NCBI RefSeq assembly: GCF_007830185.1
Contig: NZ_VLKZ01000004.1
Location: 220,383 to 284,382 of the forward strand
From: Halalkalibacter nanhaiisediminis
GTDB lineage: Bacteria > Bacillota > Bacilli > Bacillales > Bacillaceae_D
DNA: 64,000 nt
Direction of reading: 5' to 3'
Shown here: positions 1 to 12,401 of the stretch, piece by piece
How positions within the stretch are numbered: the stretch's first letter is position 1
Layout of the letters: each line of letters begins with the position of its first letter
Program-made: the position numbers and the translations under genes
Notes under the pieces: generated by a model
Databases searched by the model: none
What the model saw: the letters and a program-made list of their open reading frames with translations, nothing else
What the model was told of the DNA's origin: nothing

Positions 1-2
1 TT

Positions 3-713
3 CCTCATACAAAAGAAGAAATGACAGATTTAGTTATAAAGACACTTCAAAGAAATAAATTGCGAAGTGCTTATATTCGTCTTGTTATATCTAGAGGTGT
101 AGGAAATCTAGGACTTGATCCATCGTCTTGTGCTAAGCCACAAATCGTTATCATTGCTGAAGAATTAGCTCTCTTTCCAAAAGAGCTCTATGATAGCGGA
201 TTAGAAATTATTACGGTAGCAACAAGAAGAAATCGTCCAGATGTACTTAGTCCTAAGGTTAAATCACTGAATTATTTGAATAACGTTCTTGTCAAGATTG
301 AAGCAAGTCTTGCGGGTGTAAGTGAAGCATTGATGCTGAATGATCAAGGCTACGTTGCTGAAGGATCAGCTGACAATGTGTTTATTATAAAGGGTAAGAA
401 AATCCTAACACCACCAGGCTATATTGGAGCCCTTGAAGGAATTACACGCAATGCTATCATGGAGATTGCTACAGAGCTTGGCTATACTGTCAAAGAAGAG
501 CCATTTACACGTCATGATGTTTATGTAGCTGATGAAGTTTTCTTAACAGGAACTGCGGCCGAAGTGATTGCAGTAGTGAAGGTCGATGGGCGCGTAATTG
601 GAAATGGTGTTCCTGGAAAAGAAACACAACAGCTCCTAGAAGCTTTCCGACACCGTGTGATTGAAGACGGTGAGAAGGTATATAAAGAAGATCAAGAAAT
701 AGAAGTTAGTTAA
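3..713 (+). CDS. ilvE: Branched-chain amino acid aminotransferase, 5' end outside window
   Basis: This is the C-terminal part of a fold-type IV PLP aminotransferase, which moves the amino group between glutamate and the 2-keto acids of Val, Ile and Leu. The reading frame is open to the left edge, so the start lies outside the window. About 236 codons are visible, against about 300 for a full IlvE. The PLP-lysine context KSLNYLNN, the EGSADNVF segment, ALEGITRNAI and the FLTGTAAEV motif near the C-terminus are all visible. ilvD follows after 38 bases, so the two are probably cotranscribed. D-amino-acid aminotransferase or ADC lyase is less likely because of the ilv context. Confidence 0.93.
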   Translation, partial: PHTKEEMTDLVIKTLQRNKLRSAYIRLVISRGVGNLGLDPSSCAKPQIVIIAEELALFPKELYDSGLEIITVATRRNRPDVLSPKVKSLNYLNNVLVKIEASLAGVSEALMLNDQGYVAEGSADNVFIIKGKKILTPPGYIGALEGITRNAIMEIATELGYTVKEEPFTRHDVYVADEVFLTGTAAEVIAVVKVDGRVIGNGVPGKETQQLLEAFRHRVIEDGEKVYKEDQEIEVS

Positions 714-751
714 ATAGAGAGATAGAAGCAATTGAATAGGGAGCGGGTAGT

Positions 752-2419
752 ATGAGAAGTAACATGATAAAAAAAGGTATTGATCGTGCACCTCATCGAA
801 GCTTACTTCGAGCAGCTGGAGTAAAAGAAGATGAGATGGATAAGCCATTTATCGGAGTTTGTAACTCTTATATTGATATCATTCCAGGTCACATGCATTT
901 AAATAAATTTGCAGAAGTTGCTAAAGAAGCAATACGTGAAGCGGGTGGAATTCCTTTTGAATTCAACACAATTGGTGTTGACGATGGTATTGCTATGGGA
1001 CATATCGGTATGCGTTATTCACTACCAAGTCGTGAAATCATTTGTGACGCTGCAGAAACAGTTATTAATGCGCATTGGTTTGACGGAGTATTTTACATTC
1101 CAAATTGTGACAAAATCACACCAGGGATGTTAATGGCATCTGTAAGAACGAACGTCCCATCAGTATTCGTTTCAGGTGGACCAATGGAAGCAGGTAGAAC
1201 GAAAGATGGTCAGAGCTTATCTCTTGTGTCTGTCTTTGAAGGAGTAGGGGCATTTGCTTCTGGAAAAATGTCACGAGAAGAATTGCTTGAAATTGAACAA
1301 AGTGCATGTCCGACATGTGGTTCTTGTTCAGGAATGTTCACTGCAAATTCAATGAACTCGTTGATGGAAATGCTTGGAATGGCTTTGCCAGGTAACGGAA
1401 CGATTGTAGCAACTTCTAATGATCGTCATCAGCTTATTAAAGATGCCGCAAAGCACTTGATGAATTTAATAGAGAAAGACATTAAACCTAGAGACATTAT
1501 TACAGAAGAAACAATTGATGATGCGTTTGCACTTGATATGGCAATGGGTGGGTCAACTAATACGGTCCTTCATACATTAGCAATTGCGAATGAAGCAGAA
1601 ATTGATTATGACTTAAATCGAATTAATAAAGTCGCTGAGCGAGTGCCATATTTAAGTAAGATTAGCCCAGCATCTGATTATTCAATGGATGATGTTCACA
1701 AAGCAGGTGGCGTTAGTGCGATCATTAAAGAGCTTTGTGCAATTGAAGGTGCTATACATCCAGAACGAATTACAATCACAGGAAAAAGTTTGTATGAAAA
1801 TGTAAAAGATGCAGAGATTACAAATGACGATGTTATCCGACGTAAAGATAACCCATATAGTCCAGTTGGAGGACTCTCCATTTTATATGGTAATATCGCA
1901 CCAGATGGTGGAGTTATTAAAGTAGGAGCTGTAGATCCATCTATTAAAGTTTTTGAGGGAGAAGCAATTGTTTTTAACTCTCAAGAAGAAGCGCAAAAAG
2001 GAATTGATGATGGCCTTGTACGTGAAGGGCACGTTGTTGTAATCCGCTATGAGGGACCAAAAGGTGGTCCAGGAATGCCTGAGATGCTTGCTCCAACAGC
2101 AGCGATTTCTGGACGCGGATTAGGAACGAAAGTAGCTCTTATTACAGATGGTCGCTTTTCTGGGGCATCTCGTGGGATTTCAATCGGTCATATATCTCCA
2201 GAAGCAGCAGATGGTGGCCCAATTGCTTTCGTTGAAAATGGTGATCGTATTCGCATTGATTTAACAAATCGTACAATTGAATGGCTTGTATCTGAAGAAG
2301 TTCATGCAGAGCGTAAAGAAGGTTTTGTAGCACCTGAGCCAAAAGTGAAAAAAGGCTATCTTGCTAGATATGCAAAGCTTGTTACATCAGCCAACACAGG
2401 CGGAGTCATGAAAATTTAA
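752..2419 (+). CDS. ilvD: Dihydroxy-acid dehydratase
   Basis: IlvD removes water from 2,3-dihydroxy acids to give the 2-keto acid precursors of Val and Ile. The 555-residue length is normal for the family. Iron-sulfur ligand candidates are visible: Cys37 (GVCNS), Cys119 (NCDKITPGM) and the CPTCGSC motif at about 186-192. The [12 protein letters not shown] motif lies in the C-terminal domain. The ATG follows a GGGAGCGGG ribosome binding site. The gene lies just upstream of the leucine T-box leader, so ilvE-ilvD escape the direct T-box control that applies to ilvB onward. Confidence 0.97.
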   Translation: MRSNMIKKGIDRAPHRSLLRAAGVKEDEMDKPFIGVCNSYIDIIPGHMHLNKFAEVAKEAIREAGGIPFEFNTIGVDDGIAMGHIGMRYSLPSREIICDAAETVINAHWFDGVFYIPNCDKITPGMLMASVRTNVPSVFVSGGPMEAGRTKDGQSLSLVSVFEGVGAFASGKMSREELLEIEQSACPTCGSCSGMFTANSMNSLMEMLGMALPGNGTIVATSNDRHQLIKDAAKHLMNLIEKDIKPRDIITEETIDDAFALDMAMGGSTNTVLHTLAIANEAEIDYDLNRINKVAERVPYLSKISPASDYSMDDVHKAGGVSAIIKELCAIEGAIHPERITITGKSLYENVKDAEITNDDVIRRKDNPYSPVGGLSILYGNIAPDGGVIKVGAVDPSIKVFEGEAIVFNSQEEAQKGIDDGLVREGHVVVIRYEGPKGGPGMPEMLAPTAAISGRGLGTKVALITDGRFSGASRGISIGHISPEAADGGPIAFVENGDRIRIDLTNRTIEWLVSEEVHAERKEGFVAPEPKVKKGYLARYAKLVTSANTGGVMKI

Positions 2420-2439
2420 TAGCAAAAAACGAAGAAGAG

Positions 2440-2720
2440 GAAAAGTACTTATTGGTTGGACATCAACAGAGAGCCGTGCTGCTGAGATGCGGTGTTGTCA
2501 CCAATGAGGAAGCTCACCTCAGAGTATCAGCCTGAACGATTTTCTAGTAAGGTTGATCGAGTGTTCACAGCACTCGTTATCAAAATGTGGTAAGTGCGAG
2601 CTTATCCATAAGATTGAATCAATTCGATTCAATGAATAAGGGTGGTACCGTGGAGAGAAAACCTTTTCACCCCTTAAGCCAACATAATGGCTTTCTATGG
2701 GGTGAAAAGGTTTTTTTGTT
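2440..2720 (+). promoter_or_regulatory. Leucine T-box leader of ilvBNC-leuABCD
   Basis: This is a tRNA-sensing antitermination leader. The T-box core AAGGGTGGTACCG lies at 2638-2650. The bulge UGGU would pair with an uncharged tRNA end carrying discriminator A. The stem I base is GGTTG pairing with CAGCC near 2530. Aligning this leader with the valS leader in this window (GAAGCTCACCT here, GAATGTCACCT there) puts the specifier codon at 2513-2515, CTC (Leu). The terminator stem is 2660-2673 with 2699-2712, followed by seven T. Leucine starvation should raise expression of ilvB and everything downstream. Confidence 0.93.
2658..2718 (+). terminator. T-box attenuator hairpin before ilvB
   Basis: The 14-bp stem AACCTTTTCACCCC pairs with GGGGTGAAAAGGTT and is followed by a T run. 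Its 5' side lies just after the T-box core, so antiterminator and terminator are mutually exclusive. Confidence 0.92.
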
Positions 2721-2782
2721 ATATAGTTACCTATTGATTTGATAAATAGAAATTGAATGATTATGCGAGGAGGCACGAGGAG

Positions 2783-4510
2783 ATGAGTATGAAGGTGAAG
2801 AAAAACGAAGAACAGACGAGTAATGAGCCAATCGAAGAGTTGTCAGGATCAGGAATGTTGATTGCAGCACTTGCGAAAGAAGGTGTCGATGTCATTTTCG
2901 GCTACCCTGGTGGCGCCATTCTTCCAACTTATGATGAAATCTATAAAAAAGGGATTCGTCATATTCTTGCAAGGCATGAACAAGGAGCGATCCATGCTGC
3001 ACAAGGCTATGCTAGAGTGTCTGGAAAGCCAGGAGTCTGTATCGTGACATCTGGTCCTGGGGCAACAAATGTTGTAACTGGAATTGCAGATGCGATGATT
3101 GACTCACTTCCTCTTGTTGTTATTACGGGTCAAGTAGCAACAACTGTTATTGGAACAGATGCTTTCCAAGAGGCTGACATGATTGGGATCACAATGCCAA
3201 TAACAAAGCATAACTACCAAGTTCGATCTGTAGAGGAGTTACCACGAATTTTAAAAGAAGCGTTTCATATTGCAACGACTGGACGTCCAGGCCCAGTGCT
3301 AGTTGATTTACCAAAAGATGTGTCACTGGCAACTGGATTATTTGATTATGACAAGGAAATTGATTTACCAGGCTATCAACCAACAATTGTGCCGAATCGT
3401 CTTCAAATTCGTAAGGTAAATGAAGCAGTTTCAACAGCGAAAAAGCCAGTTATTTTAGCTGGTGCAGGCGTATTACATGGAAATGCGTCAGATGAGCTTG
3501 TTACATTTGTTGAGAAAAATCAGATTCCTGTTGTCAATACACTTCTTGGGTTAGGCTGTTTTCCTGGAGAGCATGAGTTATTTTTAGGTATGGGTGGTAT
3601 GCACGGCACTTATACAGCGAATATGGCGATTCATGAAGCTGATTTACTTATCAGCATTGGTGCTCGCTTTGATGATCGACTAACAGGAAATCTAGCTCAT
3701 TTTGCTCCAGAAGCTCGTGTTGTTCATATTGATATTGATCCAGCTGAGATTGGTAAAAATATCGAAACAGAAATCCCTGTAGTTGGCGATGCGAAAAAAG
3801 CGTTGCAAATGTTACTGGAAGAGAATGGTGAGCCTGGAGACACAAAAGAATGGTGTTCAAAACTTCAACAACTGAAGCAAGAATATCCACTTTGGTACAA
3901 AGAAGACGGTGAAACAATTAAACCACAACAGTTACTTGAACTTATTCATGACGTAACGAATGGTGAAGCGATCGTGACAACAGATGTCGGTCAACACCAA
4001 ATGTGGTCAGCCCAGTTTTACAAGTTTAACAGGCCAAACCGTTGGGTAACTTCAGGTGGGCTTGGAACAATGGGCTTTGGTTTCCCAGCAGCTATTGGAG
4101 CTCAATTTGCTGAGCCAGAGGCGACTGTTATCTCTGTTGTTGGAGATGCTGGTTTCCAAATGACAGCACAAGAGATGTCAATTTTGCAGGAATTAAATCT
4201 ACCAGTGAAAATTGTCATTGTTAATAATGCTTCACTAGGAATGGTTCGCCAGTGGCAGCAGTTATTTCATGGCGAACGCTACTCTAATTCCCTATTTCCG
4301 ATTCAACCAAACTTCGTAAAGTTAGCAGAAGCTTACGATATTAAAGGAATCAGAGTTGATGCAAAATCAGATCTGCGCGCTGCATTAGAAGAAATGATTG
4401 CTCACCCTGGACCTGTTCTAATGGATATTCGTGTAGCAAAAGAGGAAAATGTTTATCCAATGATTGCTCCAGGTAAAGGCCAGCATCAAATGGAGGGGAT
4501 TAAGCCATGA
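2783..4510 (+). CDS. ilvB: Acetolactate synthase large subunit
   Basis: The ThDP-dependent catalytic subunit condenses two pyruvates, or pyruvate and 2-ketobutyrate, in the first common step of Val, Leu and Ile synthesis. I chose the ATG at 2783 because GCGAGGAGG ends nine bases before it. This gives 575 residues. The N-terminal FGYPGGAI and the catalytic glutamate context RHEQGA are visible. The ThDP/Mg motif GDAGFQMT continues to NNASLGM. The stop overlaps the small-subunit start by four bases (ATGA), which suggests coupled translation. Confidence 0.97.
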   Translation: MSMKVKKNEEQTSNEPIEELSGSGMLIAALAKEGVDVIFGYPGGAILPTYDEIYKKGIRHILARHEQGAIHAAQGYARVSGKPGVCIVTSGPGATNVVTGIADAMIDSLPLVVITGQVATTVIGTDAFQEADMIGITMPITKHNYQVRSVEELPRILKEAFHIATTGRPGPVLVDLPKDVSLATGLFDYDKEIDLPGYQPTIVPNRLQIRKVNEAVSTAKKPVILAGAGVLHGNASDELVTFVEKNQIPVVNTLLGLGCFPGEHELFLGMGGMHGTYTANMAIHEADLLISIGARFDDRLTGNLAHFAPEARVVHIDIDPAEIGKNIETEIPVVGDAKKALQMLLEENGEPGDTKEWCSKLQQLKQEYPLWYKEDGETIKPQQLLELIHDVTNGEAIVTTDVGQHQMWSAQFYKFNRPNRWVTSGGLGTMGFGFPAAIGAQFAEPEATVISVVGDAGFQMTAQEMSILQELNLPVKIVIVNNASLGMVRQWQQLFHGERYSNSLFPIQPNFVKLAEAYDIKGIRVDAKSDLRAALEEMIAHPGPVLMDIRVAKEENVYPMIAPGKGQHQMEGIKP

Positions 4511-5028
4511 AACGTACAATCACTGCCCTTGTAAATAATACGTCAGGTGTTCTAAATCGAATTACAGGGTTGTTTGCTAGACGTCATTATAATATTGAAA
4601 GTATTACTGTTGGAGTGACTGAGAACCCTGCAATTTCGAGAATGACTTTTGTCGTTGCTACTGACAGCATGCAAAATATTGAGCAAGTGATTAAGCAGTT
4701 GAATAAGCAAGTTGATGTTCTGAAAGTTCAAGATATTACCGATGAATCTATTGTAGCGAGAGAGCTAGCCTTAATTAAGGTTGTCGTTACTCCGCAACAA
4801 CGAGGTGAGGTAGCTGCACTTGTTAATCCGTTTAGAGCATCAATTATTGATATCGGTCGTGAAAGCATGACCGTCCAGATTACGGGTGACCACCCAAAGG
4901 TTGAAGCTTTTATTGACCTCCTTCGTCCTTATGGGTTAAAGGAAATTGCCCGAACTGGTATTACAGCCTTTAAGCGTAGCACCAAACAACCTGTCAACGA
5001 TCCTTATCGATTGACACTCATTAATTAG
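4507..5028 (+). CDS. ilvN: Acetolactate synthase small regulatory subunit
   Basis: This is the regulatory partner of IlvB (called ilvH in B. subtilis). It gives valine feedback and stimulates catalysis. The N-terminal ACT domain, starting at [20 protein letters not shown], covers about residues 1-75. A C-terminal regulatory domain follows (about 80-165). The 173-residue length is normal. The start overlaps the ilvB stop by four bases. ilvC follows after 61 bases with its own AGAGGAGAG ribosome binding site. Confidence 0.96.
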   Translation: MKRTITALVNNTSGVLNRITGLFARRHYNIESITVGVTENPAISRMTFVVATDSMQNIEQVIKQLNKQVDVLKVQDITDESIVARELALIKVVVTPQQRGEVAALVNPFRASIIDIGRESMTVQITGDHPKVEAFIDLLRPYGLKEIARTGITAFKRSTKQPVNDPYRLTLIN

Positions 5029-5056
5029 TAAGTGGAATTTTTTATTCCTTTTATAA

Positions 5057-6091
<1,035 letters not shown>

Positions 6092-6104
6092 GGAGTGGTC
6101 TGTA

Positions 6105-7652
6105 GTGCGAAAGATTAATGTTTTTGATACCACGCTAAGAGATGGAGAACAATCAGCAGGTGTAAACTTAAACTTTCAAGAGAAGCTCGAAATTGCAAAG
6201 CAACTCGAACGTTTAGGTGTCGATATTATTGAGGCTGGATTTCCAGCCTCTTCACAAGGTGATTTTTCTTCAGTGCAAGCTATCGCACAAACAGTAAAGG
6301 GAAGCTCTGTTACAGGCCTTGCTCGTTCGCTTGAGCGTGATATTGAAACAACTTGGGAGGCGCTAAAAGATAGTGCTGAGCCAAGAATTCACGTATTTCT
6401 TGCAACATCACCGATTCATATGGAATACAAGTTAAAAATGACACCTGATGAAGTCGTTGAGAATGCTGTTGCAGCGGTGAAATTAGCAGCATCAAAATTC
6501 CCACAAGTACAATGGTCAGCAGAAGATGCAAGTCGTACTGAATTGCCGTTTCTTGCTCGCATCATTAAAGAAGTGATTGATGCAGGGGCAACGGTTATCA
6601 ATTTACCAGATACGGTTGGGTACACGACACCATATGAAATTGGGCAAATGTTTAAATATGTGTCAGAAAATGTATCGAATATTCACAAGGCCATTTTATC
6701 AACACATAATCATGATGATTTAGGTATGGCAGTAGCCAATTCCCTTGCTGCGATTCAAAATGGAGCAGGCCAGGTTGAGTGTACGATCAATGGAATTGGT
6801 GAACGTGCTGGAAATGCAGCACTTGAAGAAATTGCTGTTGCCTTAAATATTCGCCAAGACCATTATCAAGCTGATACTGGAATCGTGTTAAAAGAAATTA
6901 AGCGAACAAGCACCCTTGTTAGCAAGCTGACAGGTATGGTTGTTCCAAGTAATAAAGCAGTTGTTGGAAATAATGCGTTTGCACATGAATCTGGTATTCA
7001 TCAAGATGGTGTCTTGAAGAACAAGGAAACATACGAAATTATTACACCAGAGCTTGTTGGTGTTTCATCAAATCGTATGGTACTTGGTAAACATTCAGGC
7101 CGTCATGCGTTTAAAGATAAGTTAAAAGAGCTTGGCTTTAACGGAACAGATGAAGAGCTTCAAAAGATTTTCATTGCATTTAAAGATTTAGCAGACAAAA
7201 AGAAAGAAATCACTGAAGAAGATTTGTTTGCTCTAATGACAGAAGCGACAGTAGGAACAGCTATTGCGCATTACGAGTTAGAAACATTACAAGTCAACTA
7301 TGGTACGATTAATATTCCGACTGCCACGATTACAATGAAGCTACCATCTGGTGAGGTGGTTCAAGAGGCAGCGACAGGTTCTGGTAGTGTCGAAGCTATC
7401 TATAATACACTTGAGAGAGTCATTGATGGTCCTGTTCTATTAACGGATTATCGTATTCAATCAATCTCAGGGGGCCGCGATGCATTGGCAGAAGTATATG
7501 TCAATGTGAAGTACGATGGTGTTGAATCATCAGGACGTGGCACAGCTCATGATGTTCTAGAAGCATCAGCAAAAGCTTATATTAATGCGGTTAATCGTAC
7601 AATTAATCGTCAGCAATATAATCAAAAGCTAACAAAATCAGTAAATGTATAA
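6105..7652 (+). CDS. leuA: 2-isopropylmalate synthase
   Basis: LeuA condenses acetyl-CoA with 2-ketoisovalerate, the committing step to leucine. The GTG at 6105 follows AGGAGTGG, giving 515 residues. The TIM-barrel domain begins [14 protein letters not shown] and contains [14 protein letters not shown], a metal-binding motif. The C-terminal LeuA regulatory domain (about 395-505) is the usual site of leucine feedback. It lies 13 bases after ilvC. Confidence 0.96.
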   Translation: MRKINVFDTTLRDGEQSAGVNLNFQEKLEIAKQLERLGVDIIEAGFPASSQGDFSSVQAIAQTVKGSSVTGLARSLERDIETTWEALKDSAEPRIHVFLATSPIHMEYKLKMTPDEVVENAVAAVKLAASKFPQVQWSAEDASRTELPFLARIIKEVIDAGATVINLPDTVGYTTPYEIGQMFKYVSENVSNIHKAILSTHNHDDLGMAVANSLAAIQNGAGQVECTINGIGERAGNAALEEIAVALNIRQDHYQADTGIVLKEIKRTSTLVSKLTGMVVPSNKAVVGNNAFAHESGIHQDGVLKNKETYEIITPELVGVSSNRMVLGKHSGRHAFKDKLKELGFNGTDEELQKIFIAFKDLADKKKEITEEDLFALMTEATVGTAIAHYELETLQVNYGTINIPTATITMKLPSGEVVQEAATGSGSVEAIYNTLERVIDGPVLLTDYRIQSISGGRDALAEVYVNVKYDGVESSGRGTAHDVLEASAKAYINAVNRTINRQQYNQKLTKSVNV

Positions 7653-7670
7653 GAAAAGGGAGGAAGAAAA

Positions 7671-8762
7671 ATGAGAAAACGCATTGCGATTCTCCCTGGT
7701 GATGGTATCGGACCTGAAGTATGTGAGGCAGCGACACGTGTGTTAACAGAAATAGGACGTATTTATCATCATGATTTTGAAATAAAGAAAGGTCTTCTTG
7801 GTGGAGCGGCTATTGATGCGATTGGTCAACCTTTACCAGAAGAAACGATTTCCCTCTGTAAGCAAAGTGATGCGGTTCTGTTAGGCGCTGTAGGTGGTCC
7901 AAAGTGGGATACACTTCCAGGAGAACAGCGACCAGAAAAAGGCTTACTTGGCTTACGAAAAGCACTTGATCTTTTTGCCAACCTTCGTCCTGTAACGATT
8001 TTTGATAGTTTAGCTGAAGCATCACCATTGAAGGATGATATTATTGAAGGTGTTGATCTTCTTATCGTTAGAGAGTTAACAGGAGGCTTATACTTTGGTG
8101 AGCCGAGGGAACGTAGAAATGAAGGCGGTCAGGAAATCGCTATTGATACGTTAGTGTATTCACGAGCAGAAATCGAGCGAATTGTTAGACGAGGATTCGA
8201 GCTAGCAGAGCAACGCCGTGGCGTTTTGACTTCGGTTGATAAGGCCAATGTACTTGAGTCAAGTCGTTTATGGCGAGAAGTCGTTGACGAAGTAGCTAAA
8301 GATTATCCGAATGTTGAGTATAGCCATATGCTTGTCGATAATGCGGCAATGCAGTTGGTACGAAATCCAAAGCAATTTGATGTAATGGTAACAGAAAATA
8401 TGTTTGGAGATATTTTAAGTGATGAGGCATCGATGATTACAGGGTCACTTGGAATGCTGCCATCTGCTAGTTTAAGTGAGTCAGGACCTGGATTATTTGA
8501 ACCAATTCATGGTTCAGCTCCAGATATTGCAGGAAAAGGAATTGCTAATCCGTTAGCAACTTTATCTTCGGTTGCAATGATGCTTGCTTATACATTACAG
8601 ATGCCAGATGAGGCTGAGGCTCTCCAAAAAGCTATTAATAATGTATTGGAAAACGGCTATCGTACAGCCGATTTAACAGAGAACCGTGAATCTGCATTGT
8701 CAACTGTCGAAATGACAGATAAGGTTCTTGAAGCACTTGATAAAACAACAACTGTTTCGTAA
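7671..8762 (+). CDS. leuB: 3-isopropylmalate dehydrogenase
   Basis: LeuB performs NAD-dependent oxidative decarboxylation of 3-isopropylmalate. The 363 residues begin [14 protein letters not shown]. Substrate-binding motif [10 protein letters not shown], Mg-binding DILSDEASM and adenine-binding [15 protein letters not shown] are visible, typical of LeuB rather than isocitrate dehydrogenase. A GGGAGG ribosome binding site precedes the ATG. Confidence 0.97.
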   Translation: MRKRIAILPGDGIGPEVCEAATRVLTEIGRIYHHDFEIKKGLLGGAAIDAIGQPLPEETISLCKQSDAVLLGAVGGPKWDTLPGEQRPEKGLLGLRKALDLFANLRPVTIFDSLAEASPLKDDIIEGVDLLIVRELTGGLYFGEPRERRNEGGQEIAIDTLVYSRAEIERIVRRGFELAEQRRGVLTSVDKANVLESSRLWREVVDEVAKDYPNVEYSHMLVDNAAMQLVRNPKQFDVMVTENMFGDILSDEASMITGSLGMLPSASLSESGPGLFEPIHGSAPDIAGKGIANPLATLSSVAMMLAYTLQMPDEAEALQKAINNVLENGYRTADLTENRESALSTVEMTDKVLEALDKTTTVS

Positions 8763-8839
8763 GTGGTAAATGGGGCAATGGAGAATATCCATTGCTCTCA
8801 TTTCTACCTAAAACTATAAAAGAAGAGGAGGAGCGAAAG

Positions 8840-10258
8840 ATGGCACCAAAAACGATTATCGAAAAAATTTGGGAGAAGCATGAAGTAGTAGCAGAAGAGG
8901 GGAAACCAGGACTTCTCTATATTGATTTACACATGGTTCATGAAGTGACATCCCCACAAGCATTCGAAGGATTAAGACTTGCGAATCGTCAAGTACGTCG
9001 TCCAGATTTAACTTTTGCAACGATGGATCATAACGTACCGACAGTTAACCGTTACGATATTACGGACCAAATTGCGCGAAAGCAAATGGAAACACTTGAA
9101 GAAAATTGCCGTGAATTTGGTATTGATCTTGTTGATCTTAAACATCCTGAAAATGGAATTGTTCATGTTATCGGTCCTGAGCTTGGTTTGACTCAGCCAG
9201 GTAAAACGATTGTTTGTGGTGATAGTCATACATCGACTCATGGCGCATTTGGCGCACTTGCATTTGGAATTGGCACGAGTGAGGTGGAGCATGTACTTGC
9301 TACGCAAACACTTTGGCAATCAAAACCAAAAACATTAGAAGTTCGTGTAACAGGTAAACTCGCTCCTGACATGGCTGCTAAAGATATCATCTTAGCAATT
9401 ATCTCAAAATTTGGCGTTGATGTTGGAACTGGTTCTGTGATTGAGTTTACAGGTGAAGCGATTCGCGGGCTAACGATGGAAGAGCGTATGACGATCTGTA
9501 ATATGTCGATTGAGGCTGGTGCAAAAGCAGGTTTAATCAGTCCTGATCAGGTGACATTTGATTACTTAGAAGGTAGAGAATTTGTTCCGTCTGGAGAAGC
9601 TTTTTCAAAGATAGTGGAAGAATGGAAGCAATTAGCTACTGACGAAGGAGCAACTTATGATCGTGTTGTTACGATCGATGCTTCTGAAATAGAACCGATG
9701 GTAACATGGGGAACAAATCCATCACAAGGTGTTGGTATTTCAAAAACTGTACCATCTCCTGCAGATGCAAAAAATGAACCAGATAGACGAGCGATTGAAC
9801 AAGCTCTTGAATATATGGATCTTACACCAGGAACTCCAATTTCAGAGATTCAGATACAACATGTTTTCATTGGTTCATGTACGAATTCACGTCTTAGTGA
9901 TATTCGTGCTGCAGCACAAGTTGTTAAAGGGCGTAAAGTAGCACCTCATGTACGTGCACTTGTCGTACCAGGATCACAACGAGTGAAACAGCTTGCTGAA
10001 GAAGAGGGTTTGGATGCTATTTTTACTGAAGCTGGTTTTGAATGGCGTAGCTCTGGCTGTAGTATGTGCCTTAGCATGAATCCTGATGTCGTTCCTGAAG
10101 GCGAGAGATGCGCTTCGACCTCTAACCGTAACTTTGAAGGTAGACAGGGTAAGGGAGCACGAACTCATTTAGTAAGTCCAGAAATGGCAGCTGCTGCGGC
10201 AATAGCTGGTCATTTTGTTGATATCCGTGAATTTAAAAATCAGCATGTTTCACAATAA
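8840..10258 (+). CDS. leuC: Isopropylmalate isomerase large subunit
   Basis: This is the aconitase-family [4Fe-4S] subunit of isopropylmalate isomerase, which works with LeuD. The frame is open further upstream, but the ATG at 8840 follows AGAGGAGGAG and gives the normal N-terminus [14 protein letters not shown], so I place the start there (472 residues). Cluster cysteines appear in FIGSCTNSR and SGCSMCL. Other conserved segments are [14 protein letters not shown] and the late [18 protein letters not shown]. Confidence 0.97.
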   Translation: MAPKTIIEKIWEKHEVVAEEGKPGLLYIDLHMVHEVTSPQAFEGLRLANRQVRRPDLTFATMDHNVPTVNRYDITDQIARKQMETLEENCREFGIDLVDLKHPENGIVHVIGPELGLTQPGKTIVCGDSHTSTHGAFGALAFGIGTSEVEHVLATQTLWQSKPKTLEVRVTGKLAPDMAAKDIILAIISKFGVDVGTGSVIEFTGEAIRGLTMEERMTICNMSIEAGAKAGLISPDQVTFDYLEGREFVPSGEAFSKIVEEWKQLATDEGATYDRVVTIDASEIEPMVTWGTNPSQGVGISKTVPSPADAKNEPDRRAIEQALEYMDLTPGTPISEIQIQHVFIGSCTNSRLSDIRAAAQVVKGRKVAPHVRALVVPGSQRVKQLAEEEGLDAIFTEAGFEWRSSGCSMCLSMNPDVVPEGERCASTSNRNFEGRQGKGARTHLVSPEMAAAAAIAGHFVDIREFKNQHVSQ

Positions 10259-10275
10259 AAAGAGGAGGGAGAACA

Positions 10276-10863
10276 ATGGAACCAATTGTACAGCATAAAG
10301 GCAGAGTTGCGACAATGAATCGAGTAAATGTTGACACAGATCAAATTATTCCTAAGCAATTTTTAAAACGTGTTGAACGGACTGGATTTGGTCAATTTTT
10401 ATTCTTTGATTGGCGTTTTCTAAAAGACGGGACACCAGATCCTGAATTCGAATTAAATAAACCTCATACACAAGGTGCAAGCATCCTTGTAGCTGCACAT
10501 AATTTCGGTTGTGGTTCATCTCGTGAGCATGCACCTTGGGCCTTACATGACTATGGATTTAAAGTGATCATTGCTCCGAGCTTTGCTGATATTTTCTATA
10601 ATAATTGTGTGAAAAATGGAATGTTACCAATCCGCTTAGATGAGGATAAGGTACATGAGCTTCTTACAAAAGAAGAGAATCAAGCATTCGATCTAGATGT
10701 AAATTTAAAAGAACAAACAATTAGCGGAGATGGATTTGAAGCTACTTTTGTCATCGACCCTTATTGGAAAGAAATGCTATTAAACGGCTGGGATGAAATT
10801 GGCTTAACGCTTAAATTTGATGACCAAATCAAAGCATACGAAGAAAAAGTTCTTAATAGCTAA
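10276..10863 (+). CDS. leuD: Isopropylmalate isomerase small subunit
   Basis: This is the aconitase swivel domain (195 residues) that completes the LeuCD enzyme. Visible motifs are [17 protein letters not shown] near the N-terminus, [16 protein letters not shown] at about 76-91 and [17 protein letters not shown]. It starts 17 bases after leuC behind AAGAGGAGGG and is the last gene of the ilv-leu operon, followed by a strong terminator. Confidence 0.97.
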   Translation: MEPIVQHKGRVATMNRVNVDTDQIIPKQFLKRVERTGFGQFLFFDWRFLKDGTPDPEFELNKPHTQGASILVAAHNFGCGSSREHAPWALHDYGFKVIIAPSFADIFYNNCVKNGMLPIRLDEDKVHELLTKEENQAFDLDVNLKEQTISGDGFEATFVIDPYWKEMLLNGWDEIGLTLKFDDQIKAYEEKVLNS

Positions 10864-10879
10864 AGAGTAAATTAGTATG

Positions 10880-10970
10880 AGTCTGACCTCTAAGAAAGCA
10901 CATATTACTCATCGTACATATTATAATGAGTTTATGTGACAAACTAAGGTCAGACTTTTTATTTTTTCCT
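10880..10970 (+). terminator. Terminator of the ilv-leu operon
   Basis: AGTCTGACCT at 10880-10889 pairs with AGGTCAGACT at 10947-10956, followed by T-rich sequence. The apical part can fold further through CACATA with TATGTG and ACTCAT with ATGAGT, making an unusually long two-tier hairpin. Confidence 0.85.
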
Positions 10971-11219
10971 CGTGAGGAGAGGAATCGGTGTTGCCCACAG
11001 GACGTGGGCGAACTTAGCCGAGTATCTTTAGCTTAAAGACGAGGGCATATGGCCAGGCACTGTGAGGACTAGGATATTTGCAGCTGAATTTGCCTTCAGG
11101 ATGAGGGTACTTGCCCACAGGAAGTTTCCTTAACCACTTTAATTGTCATGTGATGAGTGAACTGATAAACTGTAAAGAATAGGGTTATCAGACTCAATAG
11201 AGAGTGGAGCGGTTCCAAT
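10971..11219. other. Intergenic region with palindromic repeat remnants
   Basis: I see no gene here. The stretch holds a minus-strand copy of the dispersed repeat (10991-11023) and a partial second copy beginning TTGCCCACAGGAAG at 11111. A GGAGCGG ribosome binding site for ysoA lies at the right end. No convincing promoter was found. Confidence 0.6.
10991..11023 (-). repeat. Dispersed 33-nt palindromic repeat, copy A
   Basis: Read on the minus strand this matches copies at 15573 and 62210. It has a GGCTAA word, then a 6-bp stem GCCCAC with GTGGGC closing a 5-base loop, then CAA. A truncated relative lies at 11111-11127. Confidence 0.65.
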
Positions 11220-12281
11220 ATGGATAAACGATTACATAAAAAAGACAAAAATGTTATTTTATATCCAGGTCTTGTGAAGCGTCTGATTGAAAAAGGGATG
11301 GACGCACTGAAGGAAAAGGATGGGGAGGCAGCTTACCAATTTTTTCTTTCAGCAGAGGAGCATGAGCCAGAACATCCTCAAGTGTTGTTTGGCAAAATGC
11401 TTAGTCTCGTTGAGTTAGGCCGACTTGAGGAAGCGGTTGAACATACGAGTGAATTATTGCGTGAAGGGATCGGTGATTATTACGATAACCTACAAGTGCA
11501 TATTTCTTTGCTTGTGCAGCTTGGAAAATATCAAGAGGTTGTTGATATGTTAGATGCTGTAATATCAGAAGATCGCATTCCAGCCCAGTATGCAGAATCA
11601 TTTTATCAGTTGCTTCATTTTAGTCGACAAATGGTGGGGGATGAGGAGTGGTTGCATCAAATTCAGCCAGATTCAAACCCAGTTCATAAAGACATTATAC
11701 ATATGCTCGAGTCCAAGTCACTAGAACTTCAATCAAATGCTATTCTACAGTTAAAAGAGATCAATCATCCTGATGCAACAGAAGCATTGATTTCCTATCT
11801 TATGAAAAGTGACCGTGACCTAGCCCTTCAAAGTCTTGCTCTTAAAGCGCTTTACGAAAAGAAGTATGACAAACCTATACATATAGAAAAACAAGGCAAG
11901 AAAATGGATGTCATTCCAAGTCAATTAGATGAACTCGCTCAATTAAGTTTTGGGCGTCGTGTGATTGACAGGTTAAGTGCTGAACTTGAACATGAAAATC
12001 CATTTCTATTTGAAATGACGAAGCAGCTTTGTTGGGCGCATTTATTTGCACTCTTTCCTTTTTTACCCGAGCCTAAAGATGAAAATTTCTGGGCTGCGGT
12101 ATTTCACATTTGTGCATCTGAACGTATTGGAATGGACGGCGAGATGAATGAAATAGAAGAGCGATATCAAGTCATAAAAAAGAATCTACTTGAAAAAGTG
12201 ACTGAGGTTAAGAAGTTAGAGGCAATGGTCTTTCAAATCGATTCAATTTACTCTCAAGATCAGAATAAAGACAGGGATTAA
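11220..12281 (+). CDS. ysoA: TPR-repeat protein, YsoA family
   Basis: This 353-residue soluble protein has tetratricopeptide-like helices in its N-terminal part, for example EAAYQFFLSAEEHEPEHPQV (about 38-57), followed by VLFGKMLSLVELGRLEEAVE. The C-terminal half is helical and lacks a recognised enzyme motif. The position between leuD and tig matches B. subtilis ysoA, which has no firmly known biochemical role. The ATG follows GTGGAGCGG. A scaffold or adaptor role can be inferred from the repeats only. Confidence 0.8.
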   Translation: MDKRLHKKDKNVILYPGLVKRLIEKGMDALKEKDGEAAYQFFLSAEEHEPEHPQVLFGKMLSLVELGRLEEAVEHTSELLREGIGDYYDNLQVHISLLVQLGKYQEVVDMLDAVISEDRIPAQYAESFYQLLHFSRQMVGDEEWLHQIQPDSNPVHKDIIHMLESKSLELQSNAILQLKEINHPDATEALISYLMKSDRDLALQSLALKALYEKKYDKPIHIEKQGKKMDVIPSQLDELAQLSFGRRVIDRLSAELEHENPFLFEMTKQLCWAHLFALFPFLPEPKDENFWAAVFHICASERIGMDGEMNEIEERYQVIKKNLLEKVTEVKKLEAMVFQIDSIYSQDQNKDRD

Positions 12282-12299
12282 CAGTCAATGAAGTATTAT

Positions 12300-12327
12300 T
12301 TGAAATGAACAGCCATTATGGTATACT
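12300..12327 (+). promoter_or_regulatory. Probable sigma-A promoter of tig
   Basis: TTGAAA at 12300-12305 and TATACT at 12322-12327 are separated by 16 bases. A TGG just before the -10 makes an extended -10 element. The tig start is 75 bases downstream. Confidence 0.7.
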
Positions 12328-12401
12328 AGAATGGTTGTCAAAGATTATAGAAGAAATCTATCGTTCGGAAACGAAGATGTGTATAGTTGGAGGGAAAGAA
12401 A

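Noticed and set aside
10991-11127. CRISPR array suggested by repeated GCCCAC words
   Set aside because: Only two partial, unequal copies with no regular spacers; the element fits a dispersed palindrome.
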